DNA of 64,000 bases from Sphingobacterium endophyticum (lineage in GTDB: Bacteria > Bacteroidota > Bacteroidia > Sphingobacteriales > Sphingobacteriaceae). The notes under the pieces were generated by a model, which had not been told where the DNA came from, did not search any database, and saw only the letters and a list, made by a program, of their open reading frames with translations. The stretch covers positions 434,001 to 498,000 of the forward strand of contig NZ_SMMI01000004.1 of the NCBI RefSeq assembly GCF_009733535.1, read 5' to 3'. Shown here piece after piece: positions 7,136-16,289 of this stretch (position 1 is the first letter of the stretch; the number at the start of each line of letters is the position of its first letter). The position numbers were made by a program, and so were the translations under genes.

Positions 7136-8848
7136 TTAATCTACGTTATCGTGTAGAAATGAATTGTTCGGTCTAATCTCAGTCTCCCCATCATCAAATG
7201 ACAATGTAAAACGTGAAACCTGTGATTCTGACGAATGAGGAACATCATCTAATGTCTTCTGCTTTCTTTTGTAAGCAGGCTCATTCTCCAATTCTTGAAG
7301 ACCATTGGAAGATTTTAACTTCATGCTCAACTCTTTCAAACGAAGGATACGCTCCTTAGTTTTCAATAATTGATCTTCGAAATTAGTTTCTTCTTTTTTA
7401 GCTTCTTCTAACTCGATCTCAGCCTTAGGCTGAACTTCATTCACTTGTTCTGGAATTATTTCTTCCTCATTTTCTTCTGTTGCATTGTAGGCATCAAAAA
7501 CGGTAGGAAGTTTAAACTCAAACATAGATGCTGAAGTCTTTAATTCAAAACCATGTGGGTTTGGATCTTCCTCAACTTCTTCAACATCAGAATTATCTTC
7601 AAATTCTAACGTGTGACGAATCATTTGAGGCTCGTTTTGCTCAATTGAATTTGCATTCACTTGCTTTGAAGCTAAAGTAGCTTTGCTAGAAAACAAATCC
7701 GTTTGAGGAACTTGATTTGTTGGTGTATCCGTTGGTACGCTAGGCTTTACAAAAGAACTAGACTCAACATTTGCACGGTCAACAAATTGATTGGTTGCTA
7801 CTGGTTTTACGAAAGCAGAAGTTGGAACTTCTGGTGTCAAGGGAATAGCGATTTTCTCCATCTCTTTCTCTTTTACACGCTCTTCTGAAGTCTGGAAGCC
7901 AGTTGCTATAATTGTTACCGAAAGTTCGTCCTCGAAATTCTCATCGATACAGTTACCCCAAATTAAGTCTGCTGATAGACCAGCTTTCTCTTGGATATAA
8001 TCTGTTACGATGGCAACCTCGTCCATTGTTACTTCACGTGTTCCAGAAGTAATGTTTAATAGAATATAACGTGCACCTTCGATTTCATTATCTTTTAATA
8101 GTGGAGAAGCCAACGCGCCAGTTACAGCATCTAATGCACGTTGTTCACCTGTTGCCACAGCATTACCCATGATAGCAACACCAGAATCGTTCATTACTGT
8201 ACGTACATCCTTGAAATCGACGTTCACATATCCAGGGATAGTGATGATCTCTGCAATACCTTTTGCCGCAGTGGTTAAGATATCATCCGCTTTCGCAAAT
8301 GCTGCTGTCATTGTCAAATTTCCAAAGATCTCACGTAAACGATCATTTGAAATCACTAAATAAGAATCTACATATTTACGCAATTCTGAAAGTCCATCTT
8401 CAGCTTGCATACGACGTCTTTTTCCTTCAAATGTAAATGGAGTAGTTACGATCGCTACTGTAAGGATACCTAATTCCTTTGCTGCTTTCGCAAGCACTGG
8501 ACTAGCGCCAGTACCGGTACCACCACCCATACCTGCAGTAATGAAAAGCATCTTCGTATTGGTACCCAACATACGTTTGATATCCTCAATACTTTCGATA
8601 GCTGAATTTTCACCTACATCAGGGTCTGCTCCCGCACCCATTCCTTCAGTAAGACTCGCTCCTAATTGTACTTTGTTTGGAATCGGACTCAACTCCAACG
8701 CTTGCGCATCAGTATTGCAAACGATGAAATCAACACCACTAATTCCTTGCTTGTACATGTGGTTGACCGCGTTGCCGCCGCCTCCACCTACACCAATTAC
8801 CTTAATAATTGATGAGTTCTCCTTTAACATTTCAAATTGTATCGACAT
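7136..8848 (-). CDS. ftsZ: Cell division protein FtsZ
   Basis: Tubulin-like GTPase that forms the Z-ring. 570 residues, far longer than the usual 380-400. The core (about 1-330) has the nucleotide loops VIGVGGGGGNAVN (17-29) and the tubulin signature GGGTGTG (108-114). A long acidic, low-complexity linker follows (about 335-515). The motif EPAYKRKQ at about 523-530 resembles the conserved FtsZ C-terminal peptide that binds FtsA, but it is not terminal: about 40 residues follow, ending FLHDNVD. This extended tail is, to my knowledge, typical of Sphingobacteriia. Last gene of the dcw operon, 141 bases after ftsA, with a hairpin of two inverted TTTTCCACA boxes in the gap. Confidence 0.97.
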   Translation of the reverse strand: MSIQFEMLKENSSIIKVIGVGGGGGNAVNHMYKQGISGVDFIVCNTDAQALELSPIPNKVQLGASLTEGMGAGADPDVGENSAIESIEDIKRMLGTNTKMLFITAGMGGGTGTGASPVLAKAAKELGILTVAIVTTPFTFEGKRRRMQAEDGLSELRKYVDSYLVISNDRLREIFGNLTMTAAFAKADDILTTAAKGIAEIITIPGYVNVDFKDVRTVMNDSGVAIMGNAVATGEQRALDAVTGALASPLLKDNEIEGARYILLNITSGTREVTMDEVAIVTDYIQEKAGLSADLIWGNCIDENFEDELSVTIIATGFQTSEERVKEKEMEKIAIPLTPEVPTSAFVKPVATNQFVDRANVESSSFVKPSVPTDTPTNQVPQTDLFSSKATLASKQVNANSIEQNEPQMIRHTLEFEDNSDVEEVEEDPNPHGFELKTSASMFEFKLPTVFDAYNATEENEEEIIPEQVNEVQPKAEIELEEAKKEETNFEDQLLKTKERILRLKELSMKLKSSNGLQELENEPAYKRKQKTLDDVPHSSESQVSRFTLSFDDGETEIRPNNSFLHDNVD

Positions 8849-8942
8849 ATATTTTATCCTATTTAATTCTTCATCAATCTATTACGTTAACACAACGTAA
8901 GTCGACAATCCTAATGTAATATTACCAAAATCTTAACAAGAG

Positions 8943-8970
8943 TTTTCCACATTTGTTAAATTGTGGAAAA
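8943..8970. promoter_or_regulatory. Inverted pair of DnaA-box-like 9-mers between ftsA and ftsZ
   Basis: TTTTCCACA at 8943-8951 and its exact complement TGTGGAAAA at 8962-8970 form a 9-bp inverted repeat with a 10-base spacer. The 9-mer fits the relaxed DnaA-box pattern TTWTNCACA. No T run follows on either strand, so a terminator is unlikely. An RNA hairpin in the ftsA-ftsZ transcript is an equally good reading. Confidence 0.35.
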
Positions 8971-8989
8971 AACATACTGATGTTGATAA

Positions 8990-10375
8990 TTATTTCTTCC
9001 CAATGAAAGTATCGTCGTCTATATCCGCCCCATCTTTAATCCAGTCCCCTAAAAATCTAGCTAACCAGCCCTCTTTTTTGTGCTGCCCATCCGCTATCTC
9101 TTTAACGCCTTCTTTCTTGTTTTCTTTTGTTGTTGGAGCAATCTTTTTGATGAATTTTTCTTCGTTTCTCTTTTCCTCTTCTTCGATCGATTGAATTCCT
9201 TTAATCAATAAACCAATACCTGTTGCATATAATGGGCTCTTCAACTCATCAAATGCCTGCTTGTTCAACATATCAGTCTTAGCTAAATATTCATTTGGAT
9301 ATCCAATACGGCAATCGATCCCTGTGATGTATTCAACCAATTGTACTAAATGTTTCAATTGTGCACCACCACCTGTAATTACGATACCGGCGATTAGCTT
9401 GTTCTCATATCCTGAAGCCTTGATCTCATAGTAAACATGCTCAATGATTTCTTCCATTCTAGCCTGAATGATATAAGCCAAGTTCTTTACCGAAATTTCT
9501 TTCGCCTCTCTGCCCCTGATTCCAGGTACACAGATCACTTCATTCTCTTTATTTTCATCTGCTAATGCAGAACCATATCTTACTTTTAATTGTTCAGCTT
9601 GGTTACGCAATACTGCACATCCTTGACGGATATCTTCTGTCACGATATTTCCTCCCAAAGGAATTACTGCCGTGTGGCGAATAATGCCTTCATGGAAAAT
9701 TGCAACGTCAGTTGTTCCTCCACCGATATCCACTAAAACAACACCTGCAGTCTTCTCCTCTTCATCCAACACAGCCTCGGATGATGCAAGAGGTTCAAGA
9801 ATCAATTCAGAAACTTCAAGATCAGAGTTGTCTACACATCTCTTGATGTTTTTAATGTCCGTTACGCGGCCAGAGATGATGTGGAAATTCGCTTCCACCC
9901 TTCTTCCTGCCATACCAATCGGCTCCTTAATTCCAGGTTCGTTGTCAATCGTAAATTCTTGCGGTAAAACATGAATGATCTCCTCTCCTGGAGGAAGTAC
10001 TAATTTGTACATGTCAGAAATTAAACGTTCGATGTCCAAACGTCCGATTTCGTCATCGTCATTCTTTGTTAAAATACCACGGTGTTGGATACTCTTGATG
10101 TGCTGTCCTGCAATACCCACATTGACAACTTTGATGTCAACATTGGATTGCCCTTCAGCCACAGCAACAGCTTCGCGGATGCTCGTAACCGTTTTCTGGA
10201 TGTTCGCAACAACCCCACGGTTTACTCCCGCAGATTCCGCTTTCCCTACACCTAATAACTCAACCTTGTTCGAACCACTACGACGACCTACCGTAACGCA
10301 GATCTTCGTCGTACCGATGTCCAACCCTACAATGATTGGATTCTCTTTTTCATTTTCTACAATTCTAGGTTTCAT
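8990..10375 (-). CDS. ftsA: Cell division protein FtsA
   Basis: 461-residue actin-like ATPase that tethers FtsZ to the membrane and recruits late division proteins. The N-terminal IIVGLDIGTTKICVTVGRR is phosphate-1; VVLVDIGGGTTDVAIFHEG (about 217-235) is phosphate-2; GIVITGGGAQLKHLVQLVEYITG is the adenosine motif. The SHS2 insertion (about 90-170) includes IHVLPQEFTIDNEPGIKEPIGM. The C-terminus (WLARFLGDWIKDGADIDDD) is amphipathic, consistent with membrane targeting, with an acidic end. 33 bases downstream of ftsQ. Confidence 0.97.
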   Translation of the reverse strand: MKPRIVENEKENPIIVGLDIGTTKICVTVGRRSGSNKVELLGVGKAESAGVNRGVVANIQKTVTSIREAVAVAEGQSNVDIKVVNVGIAGQHIKSIQHRGILTKNDDDEIGRLDIERLISDMYKLVLPPGEEIIHVLPQEFTIDNEPGIKEPIGMAGRRVEANFHIISGRVTDIKNIKRCVDNSDLEVSELILEPLASSEAVLDEEEKTAGVVLVDIGGGTTDVAIFHEGIIRHTAVIPLGGNIVTEDIRQGCAVLRNQAEQLKVRYGSALADENKENEVICVPGIRGREAKEISVKNLAYIIQARMEEIIEHVYYEIKASGYENKLIAGIVITGGGAQLKHLVQLVEYITGIDCRIGYPNEYLAKTDMLNKQAFDELKSPLYATGIGLLIKGIQSIEEEEKRNEEKFIKKIAPTTKENKKEGVKEIADGQHKKEGWLARFLGDWIKDGADIDDDTFIGKK

Positions 10376-10408
10376 ATGCTGTGTTTGATGCTGTATGTAA
10401 TTTATTTC

Positions 10409-11239
10409 TTAAATCTTCTTATTTATTTTCATTTGTAAACTGTCAATGAACCAATCGCCCTTGCGCTCGCAAACGATTTGCCCACTATACTTAACATTCA
10501 CTTTGCTGTAGGCATCCGTCCCTACTTTCGGTAAAATATGGGTATAGAATTTTTTTAACCTATCCAATTTATAGCTCAATGAATCCGCATTGCCTATAAC
10601 TAATTGTTGGTTTCCTACTCTTGGAACGATCTCTATATCTTTCTCATCATTCACATATAACTGCACAATCTGATTGCTCCACAATTCATCGCCTTTGGTT
10701 TCTTCAACAATTTTTACCAAGTCTTTCACCATCGTACTTTGAACCGGCTCCAAAGCTTTTTTATAACCTTCGCGAATATTGCCGTTCGCAACCATCACAT
10801 GGGGCACATACTTCAAAGTAACCGGTATTTTGCTCCCTTTCGAATCAACATAATATTCTTGTCCTACTTGATTGATAATCCTTACAACCACCTCACGCTG
10901 TTGAACTGCAACCTGCATCGTTCCATCCATGTCCATGTGAACATCTGCTGCCGATACATAAGGTGACTTCATCAACTCGGTTTCAATTTTCTGTAATGGC
11001 AACTCATTCAATTGCTTTCCTACAACAATCCCAAACTTCTCCTTGATCATTGAAGAAATATCATTCTGGTCGATAAAGGTCTCTTTTCCTTCCACCATAA
11101 CCTTCAAAGCTGTACATACCTGAACCTGATCCTTCTTGTTGACCAAACTCATCAACATACCTACCCCGACGATTGCCACCAAGCCTAAGAAAAAATAGCC
11201 TACTTGTCGCCATTGTATATTTCTTATTCTATTTAACAT
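10409..11239 (-). CDS. ftsQ: Cell division protein FtsQ/DivIB
   Basis: 276-residue bitopic inner-membrane protein of the FtsQLB divisome subcomplex. One transmembrane segment (about 13-31, VGYFFLGLVAIVGVGMLMSL) follows a short basic cytoplasmic N-terminus. The periplasmic part has a POTRA-like region (about 40-110: 'GKETFIDQNDISSMIKEKF', 'LPLQKIETELMKSPYVSAADVHMDMDGTMQVAVQQREVVVRI') and a beta domain. Identification rests on these patterns and on position between murC and ftsA. Its start overlaps the murC end by 11 bases, implying coupling. Confidence 0.93.
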   Translation of the reverse strand: MLNRIRNIQWRQVGYFFLGLVAIVGVGMLMSLVNKKDQVQVCTALKVMVEGKETFIDQNDISSMIKEKFGIVVGKQLNELPLQKIETELMKSPYVSAADVHMDMDGTMQVAVQQREVVVRIINQVGQEYYVDSKGSKIPVTLKYVPHVMVANGNIREGYKKALEPVQSTMVKDLVKIVEETKGDELWSNQIVQLYVNDEKDIEIVPRVGNQQLVIGNADSLSYKLDRLKKFYTHILPKVGTDAYSKVNVKYSGQIVCERKGDWFIDSLQMKINKKI

Positions 11240-12587
11240 GGTTCAATTCTTCTTTTAAAGGTTTTACCAATTTGTCTATATCTCCAGCACCCACCGTCAC
11301 CAATAACTCCGGCTCTTCGTTCTTCACGATCTCCAAAACTTCTTCGGGACTAACTAGGCGTTTATTATCCAATTCAATTTTATCTAACAACCATGTAGAA
11401 TCAACTCCGGGAATTGGCAACTCTCTTGCTGGATAAATTTCCATCAGCAATAATTCATCTGCCAATGCCAATACTTCCGCAAACCCATCTACAAAATCAC
11501 GTGTCCTACTGAACAGGTGCGGCTGAAAAACAACCGTCAATTTTTTATTTGGGTAAAGTTTTTTCATGGATGTCAAAAATGCTCTCAACTCCTCAGGATG
11601 ATGTGCATAATCATCGATGTAAACCTGATTGTCATTCTTCACGATATATTCAAAGCGACGTTTTACTCCGCTGAACGCTGACAATGCAGCAACAATCTTA
11701 TCCGCTGATATATCCAATAGTTTAGCTACCGTAATTGCCGCTACTGCATTTTCAACATTATGCAATCCAGGAATGCCTAAATGTATATCCTTGATTGTTA
11801 AATCCGCTGAATGGTAGTCGAAATAAAATTCTCCATTCTCTACGCGAACATTTTCCGCATACGCATCACATACTTGCTCTCTTGCATAACTAATATCCCC
11901 AGTAAAGGGAAGACCTAGCTTTACGATTTTCTTACCTCCATCAACAACTCTATCCAAAAACATCTCAAAAGACACGATCAGCTCCTTAGGATCTCCATAG
12001 ATATCTAAGTGGTCCGCATCTGCCGAAGTGACAATGGCGATATTTGGATGTAAGGTCAAGAATGAACGGTCATATTCATCAGCTTCCACAACAACAACAT
12101 CATTATCTCCGAAAAGAACATTGTTCTGGTAGTTTGTACTGATACCACCTAAAAAGGCTGAACAGTCATATCCACTATGTTTAAGAACATGCGCCACCAT
12201 CGTTGAGGTGGTCGTTTTTCCATGGGTTCCTGCAACAGCAATGGTAAATCTGCTCGCAGAAATAAATCCTAATACTTGTGAACGCTTAAATAATTCATGA
12301 CCTCGGTCAACAAAAAATGCCTTCAACTTTAAGTCCTTTGGAATTGCTGGTGTGAAGATAATAAGCGTCTCCTCGTTAGCTTCTTGAAATGCCGCAGGGA
12401 TAGATTCTACCTCATCCGAATATGTAATCGGCATCCCTTCTTGTTCCAAAGTTCTTGTAAGTTCCGTTGACGTGCGGTCATAACCTGCCACCTCACAACC
12501 CATGCGACTAAAATAACGAGCCAATCCGCTCATGCCGATTCCTCCGATTCCCAGTAGGTAAACTCTTTTTATTTTGTCGATATTCAT
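11229..12587 (-). CDS. murC: UDP-N-acetylmuramate--L-alanine ligase
   Basis: 452-residue cytoplasmic Mur ligase adding L-Ala to UDP-MurNAc, the first amino acid of the stem peptide. N-terminal Rossmann motif VYLLGIGGIGMSGLARYF (about 9-26), ATP P-loop AVAGTHGKTTTSTMVAHV (about 114-131), central VVEADEYDRSF, and the C-terminal DDYAHHPEELRA typical of MurC (binding the previous product) at about 324-335. Length is normal. It lies 5 bases after murG and overlaps ftsQ by 11 bases. Confidence 0.98.
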   Translation of the reverse strand: MNIDKIKRVYLLGIGGIGMSGLARYFSRMGCEVAGYDRTSTELTRTLEQEGMPITYSDEVESIPAAFQEANEETLIIFTPAIPKDLKLKAFFVDRGHELFKRSQVLGFISASRFTIAVAGTHGKTTTSTMVAHVLKHSGYDCSAFLGGISTNYQNNVLFGDNDVVVVEADEYDRSFLTLHPNIAIVTSADADHLDIYGDPKELIVSFEMFLDRVVDGGKKIVKLGLPFTGDISYAREQVCDAYAENVRVENGEFYFDYHSADLTIKDIHLGIPGLHNVENAVAAITVAKLLDISADKIVAALSAFSGVKRRFEYIVKNDNQVYIDDYAHHPEELRAFLTSMKKLYPNKKLTVVFQPHLFSRTRDFVDGFAEVLALADELLLMEIYPARELPIPGVDSTWLLDKIELDNKRLVSPEEVLEIVKNEEPELLVTVGAGDIDKLVKPLKEELNHVK

Positions 12588-12592
12588 ATCCT

Positions 12593-13693
12593 CTATTTCT
12601 CTATTAATCTCAATACTTCTTTTGCAATTACTTCATCAGCATCTGCCAACGCAAGCTTGTTTATGTTTTCACTTAACTGCTTCTGTTTAGATACATCTTG
12701 AAACAAATTTAAAACGGTTGGTACCAAGCTCTCCCTTGCAACGGAGTCTTTAACCATTAATGCAGCATCCTTTTGAACTAGTGCATCTGCATTCTTTGTT
12801 TGATGATCATCGGCCACATTGGGCGATGGAACTAAGACTACGGGTTTTGCGATGACACATAGCTCAGAGATTGTTCCTGCACCTGCTCTCGCCACAATCA
12901 CATCAGCGGCAGCGTAAGCATAATCCATGCGCTCTAAAAACGGCATCAACTTGATTGATTCCGGTAAGCTTTCTCCAAGTTCAGCCTGCAATTTCTCGTA
13001 GTAATAGCTACCACATTGCCAGATCACCTGAATCCCTGCTTCCACTAGTTCCGAAATACCCGATTTAATGCTGTCGTTTAAGGTCAATGCTCCTAAACTC
13101 CCTCCTGTAACCAGTAGAGTTCTTTTTTCATGATCCAATCCAAATGCATGAATTGCTTCTTCGCGTTTTCCCTCGATTGCAACCGATGATTTACGGATTG
13201 GATTCCCAGTCAACAAAACCCGATCCGATGGAAAGAATTTCTCCATTCCCTCATAAGCAACACAAATCTTCTTCGCCTTGGCTCCCAATTTTTTATTGGT
13301 AACTCCAGCATAAGAATTCTGTTCCTGAATCACGGTCGGCAATCCCATCATATTCGCCATCATCAATAATGGACCTGATGCATAACCTCCAACTCCTACA
13401 GCAGCCTCAGCTTTAAAATCTTTAAGAACTTTCCTCGCCTTCCATAAGCTTTTAATCATCTTAAATGGAAGACTAATATTTTTTAATGGTGATTGACGGT
13501 TTATACCCGCGATATCCAAACCTACAATCTCATATCCCGCTGCTGGAACCCTGTCCATTTCCATCTTCCCATTGGCTCCAACGAATAAGATTTCAATATC
13601 CGGAGATATGTTCTTTAACGCATTAGCAATTGCAATCGCAGGAAATATATGTCCTCCTGTTCCGCCTCCACTTATAATTACTCGATGCGCCAT
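12593..13693 (-). CDS. murG: UDP-GlcNAc:undecaprenyl-PP-MurNAc-pentapeptide GlcNAc transferase
   Basis: 366-residue peripheral membrane GT28 glycosyltransferase that turns lipid I into lipid II on the inner face of the membrane. N-terminal glycine loop RVIISGGGTGGHIFPAIAIA (about 4-23), second glycine-rich loop LLVTGGSLGALTLNDSI (about 189-205), and the UDP-GlcNAc site region VIARAGAGTISELCVIAKPVVLVPSP with DDHQTKNA (about 265-300). Length is typical. It sits 11 bases after ftsW and 5 bases before murC. Confidence 0.98.
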   Translation of the reverse strand: MAHRVIISGGGTGGHIFPAIAIANALKNISPDIEILFVGANGKMEMDRVPAAGYEIVGLDIAGINRQSPLKNISLPFKMIKSLWKARKVLKDFKAEAAVGVGGYASGPLLMMANMMGLPTVIQEQNSYAGVTNKKLGAKAKKICVAYEGMEKFFPSDRVLLTGNPIRKSSVAIEGKREEAIHAFGLDHEKRTLLVTGGSLGALTLNDSIKSGISELVEAGIQVIWQCGSYYYEKLQAELGESLPESIKLMPFLERMDYAYAAADVIVARAGAGTISELCVIAKPVVLVPSPNVADDHQTKNADALVQKDAALMVKDSVARESLVPTVLNLFQDVSKQKQLSENINKLALADADEVIAKEVLRLIEK

Positions 13694-13704
13694 TCAATCA
13701 ATTA

Positions 13705-14898
13705 TTAAATTGTACCTACCACGACTTTGCGAGGTGCCTTTACAACTTCTTTTTCTTCTTTAACTTTTAACTCTTCTACATTACGGCTCACACTCAGGAT
13801 AATTCCCAATGCCACACTTGTAAATAAGATGGAGGTACCTCCCATACTGACCAATGGCAGGGGAACACCTGTTACAGGGCCCAAACCAACGGCAACAGCC
13901 ATGTTCGCTAACGCCTGTATGGTTAAACTGAATCCTAATCCGGCCGCCAGAAAAGCTCCAAAGGCCCGGGGACTCAGCGTCACAATCCGTATACACCGAT
14001 ACATTAATGCGATATACAGAAATAATAAAACTGCCCCTCCTATCGTACCATATTCTTCTATGATAATTGCAAAGATAAAATCAGAATAAGGGTGTGGTAA
14101 AACGTTCCTTTGAACACTGTTCCCAACTCCTTTACCAAACATCTCGCCAGTCGCTATCGCAATTTTCGCGTTGTTTGCCTGATAGTTTTTATCGTCTTGA
14201 AAGGAAGTTTTCCCGTCATGGACCTGCTCGGTATTGAAGAAACCCTGGATCCTACTTAAATAAGTTGCTCGCCTAGGCCCTAGGAAAATAACCAGCATTA
14301 ATAAAACTCCACCTCCCATACAAACCACTGCGATCTGTTTGAAACTGATACGGCCAATCAAAAGCAATAGAACACTTACTCCAAAGAGCATTAATGCTGT
14401 AGATAAGTTCGCCCATGCAATCAGGACAAACACAAAACATACTGCTCCCATAATCGGAATAAAGGATTTCTTTACGTCCTTGATCTCTTCCTGTTTGCGA
14501 GAAAGCATCCTTGCCAAAAATGTAATCAATGCCAACTTGGCTAAATCGGAGGTCTGGAACGTTTGATTAATCACTGGAATGGTCAACCAACGGCTCGCTT
14601 CGTTTACCTTACTTCCAAATACCAAGGTATATAGCAACAACGGAATCGTGATTACCATCAATAATTTGGAAATACCCGCATAATAACGGTAATCCAATTT
14701 ATGAGACAGATACATCAATGCTAAACCTGCAACAACAATAAAAAGATGCTTGAATAAGTACAATTCAGTACCTTTTCCTTCTTTGTATGCCAAAGTTCCT
14801 ACTGAACTATAAACAGCCAATAGTGACCAGATGGATAATAAGATCACAATGATCCAAATCCATTTATCGCCTTTTAGTTTAGAAAAAATGTATTCCAT
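13705..14898 (-). CDS. ftsW: SEDS-family peptidoglycan polymerase FtsW
   Basis: 397-residue polytopic membrane glycosyltransferase that polymerises lipid II at the septum with FtsI. About ten hydrophobic segments; family landmarks are the N-terminal WIIVILLSIWSLLAVYSS, the substrate-loop motif GKGVGNSVQRNVLPHPYSDFIF (about 256-277) and the C-terminal GLGPVTGVPLPLVSMGGTSILFT (about 339-361), including the P-x-P-x-x-S-x-G-G signature. FtsW rather than RodA is chosen because of its place in the dcw cluster between murD and murG. The C-terminus is basic and cytoplasmic. Confidence 0.96.
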   Translation of the reverse strand: MEYIFSKLKGDKWIWIIVILLSIWSLLAVYSSVGTLAYKEGKGTELYLFKHLFIVVAGLALMYLSHKLDYRYYAGISKLLMVITIPLLLYTLVFGSKVNEASRWLTIPVINQTFQTSDLAKLALITFLARMLSRKQEEIKDVKKSFIPIMGAVCFVFVLIAWANLSTALMLFGVSVLLLLIGRISFKQIAVVCMGGGVLLMLVIFLGPRRATYLSRIQGFFNTEQVHDGKTSFQDDKNYQANNAKIAIATGEMFGKGVGNSVQRNVLPHPYSDFIFAIIIEEYGTIGGAVLLFLYIALMYRCIRIVTLSPRAFGAFLAAGLGFSLTIQALANMAVAVGLGPVTGVPLPLVSMGGTSILFTSVALGIILSVSRNVEELKVKEEKEVVKAPRKVVVGTI

Positions 14899-14913
14899 TG
14901 TTCCTCCTTAAAA

Positions 14914-16287
14914 TTATAATGTCATTACTGCTTCCTTAAACTTATCCCCACGATCTTCGTAGTTCTTAAACCAGTCAAAGCTTGCACATGCTGGCGACAA
15001 CAATACAGTATCACCTTTTTTAGCCAAATGAGAAGCAATCTGAACTGCATCGCTCATAGAAGCACTATTTACAATGACATCTGTATCATCTTCAAAGGCC
15101 TCATGAATACGACCTGTATCTTTACCAATGCAAATGATAGCCTTAACCTTTGAACGAACTAAGTCTTTCAGCATCTCATAATCATTTCCCTTGTCAACGC
15201 CACCCATAATCAATACGATTTCTGTTGAGAAACTCTCCAAAGCATACCATACCGAATTCACGTTCGTTGCTTTTGAATCATTGATATAATTAACCCCTCC
15301 AATACATGCTACATGTTCCAACCTGTGCTCTACGTTCACAAATGACCCCATGCTCTCCTTCATCGTTTGGTTCCTTAATTCTTGAACCTTTGCAATCAGT
15401 CCCGAAGCCATGTTGTTGTAAACATTGTGCTTGCCTTGCAGTGATAATTCTTCAATATTCATGATAAAAGCTTCTCTATTTGGTATTAAAATATTCAAAT
15501 TCTTGTCCTCATCCAGATACGCACCCGCATCCACTATTCCTTCTTGTGTAAATGGCAGATGCATAGCCTCTGTTGTATGCTTTTCCAAGGCTGCCATCGT
15601 TTCAGGATCATCTTTACAATAAATAAAGTAATCCGAAGGAGTTTGATTTTGAACCATGCGGAACTTTGAGGCCACATAATTCTCCATCTTGTATTCATAC
15701 CGATCTAAATGATCAGGCGTAATGTTCAATATCACTGCTACGTCTGCTCTGAAATAGTACATATCATCCAACATAAAACTGGAGATTTCCAAAACATAAG
15801 CCTCATGTTGCTCTCTAGCAACTTGTAGCGCGAAGCTATTACCAATATTTCCTGCAAGCCCTACGTTTAAACCAGCATGCTTCAACATGTGGTAGGTCAG
15901 CATTGTTGTCGTTGTTTTTCCGTTCGACCCGGTGATGCATAATAATTTTGCATCGGTATATTGTGCGGCAAACTCTATCTCCGAAATAATCGGAAGGTTT
16001 AGCCCTCTCAATTCCTTAATTAATGGAGCCTTCTCTGGAATACCTGGACTTTTAACGACCAGTGCTGCATTGACGATTAACTTGTTGCTATGCTGCCCCT
16101 CCTCAAATGATATCCCCTCTTTTTCCAAAGTAGCCTTGTACGTATCAGCTATTGTCCCCATATCTGATACAAACACATCAAATCCCTTATCCTTTCCAAG
16201 GATTGCCGCGCCAACACCACTCTCTCCTGCACCTAGAATTACTAGGCGGCCAGACTGTGGGTAATATGTATGTGCAATATTTGGCAT
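14914..16287 (-). CDS. murD: UDP-N-acetylmuramoylalanine--D-glutamate ligase
   Basis: 457-residue cytoplasmic Mur ligase adding D-Glu. N-terminal LVILGAGESGVGAAIL (about 16-31) is the UDP-binding loop. The P-loop is CITGSNGKTTTTMLTYHML (about 117-135). Further landmarks are NITPDHLDRY (about 192-201), NDSKATNVNSVWYALESF (about 323-340) and ILIMGGVDKGNDY. LSPACASFDWFKNYEDRGDKF at the C-terminus is a MurD signature. 2 bases after mraY. Confidence 0.98.
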   Translation of the reverse strand: MPNIAHTYYPQSGRLVILGAGESGVGAAILGKDKGFDVFVSDMGTIADTYKATLEKEGISFEEGQHSNKLIVNAALVVKSPGIPEKAPLIKELRGLNLPIISEIEFAAQYTDAKLLCITGSNGKTTTTMLTYHMLKHAGLNVGLAGNIGNSFALQVAREQHEAYVLEISSFMLDDMYYFRADVAVILNITPDHLDRYEYKMENYVASKFRMVQNQTPSDYFIYCKDDPETMAALEKHTTEAMHLPFTQEGIVDAGAYLDEDKNLNILIPNREAFIMNIEELSLQGKHNVYNNMASGLIAKVQELRNQTMKESMGSFVNVEHRLEHVACIGGVNYINDSKATNVNSVWYALESFSTEIVLIMGGVDKGNDYEMLKDLVRSKVKAIICIGKDTGRIHEAFEDDTDVIVNSASMSDAVQIASHLAKKGDTVLLSPACASFDWFKNYEDRGDKFKEAVMTL

Positions 16288-16289
16288 GA

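Noticed and set aside
8541..8900. 119-codon plus-strand ORF opposite ftsZ (and similar frames opposite ftsA at 9975-10388 and elsewhere)
   Set aside because: Antisense shadows of strongly conserved genes; low-complexity translations and no family features.
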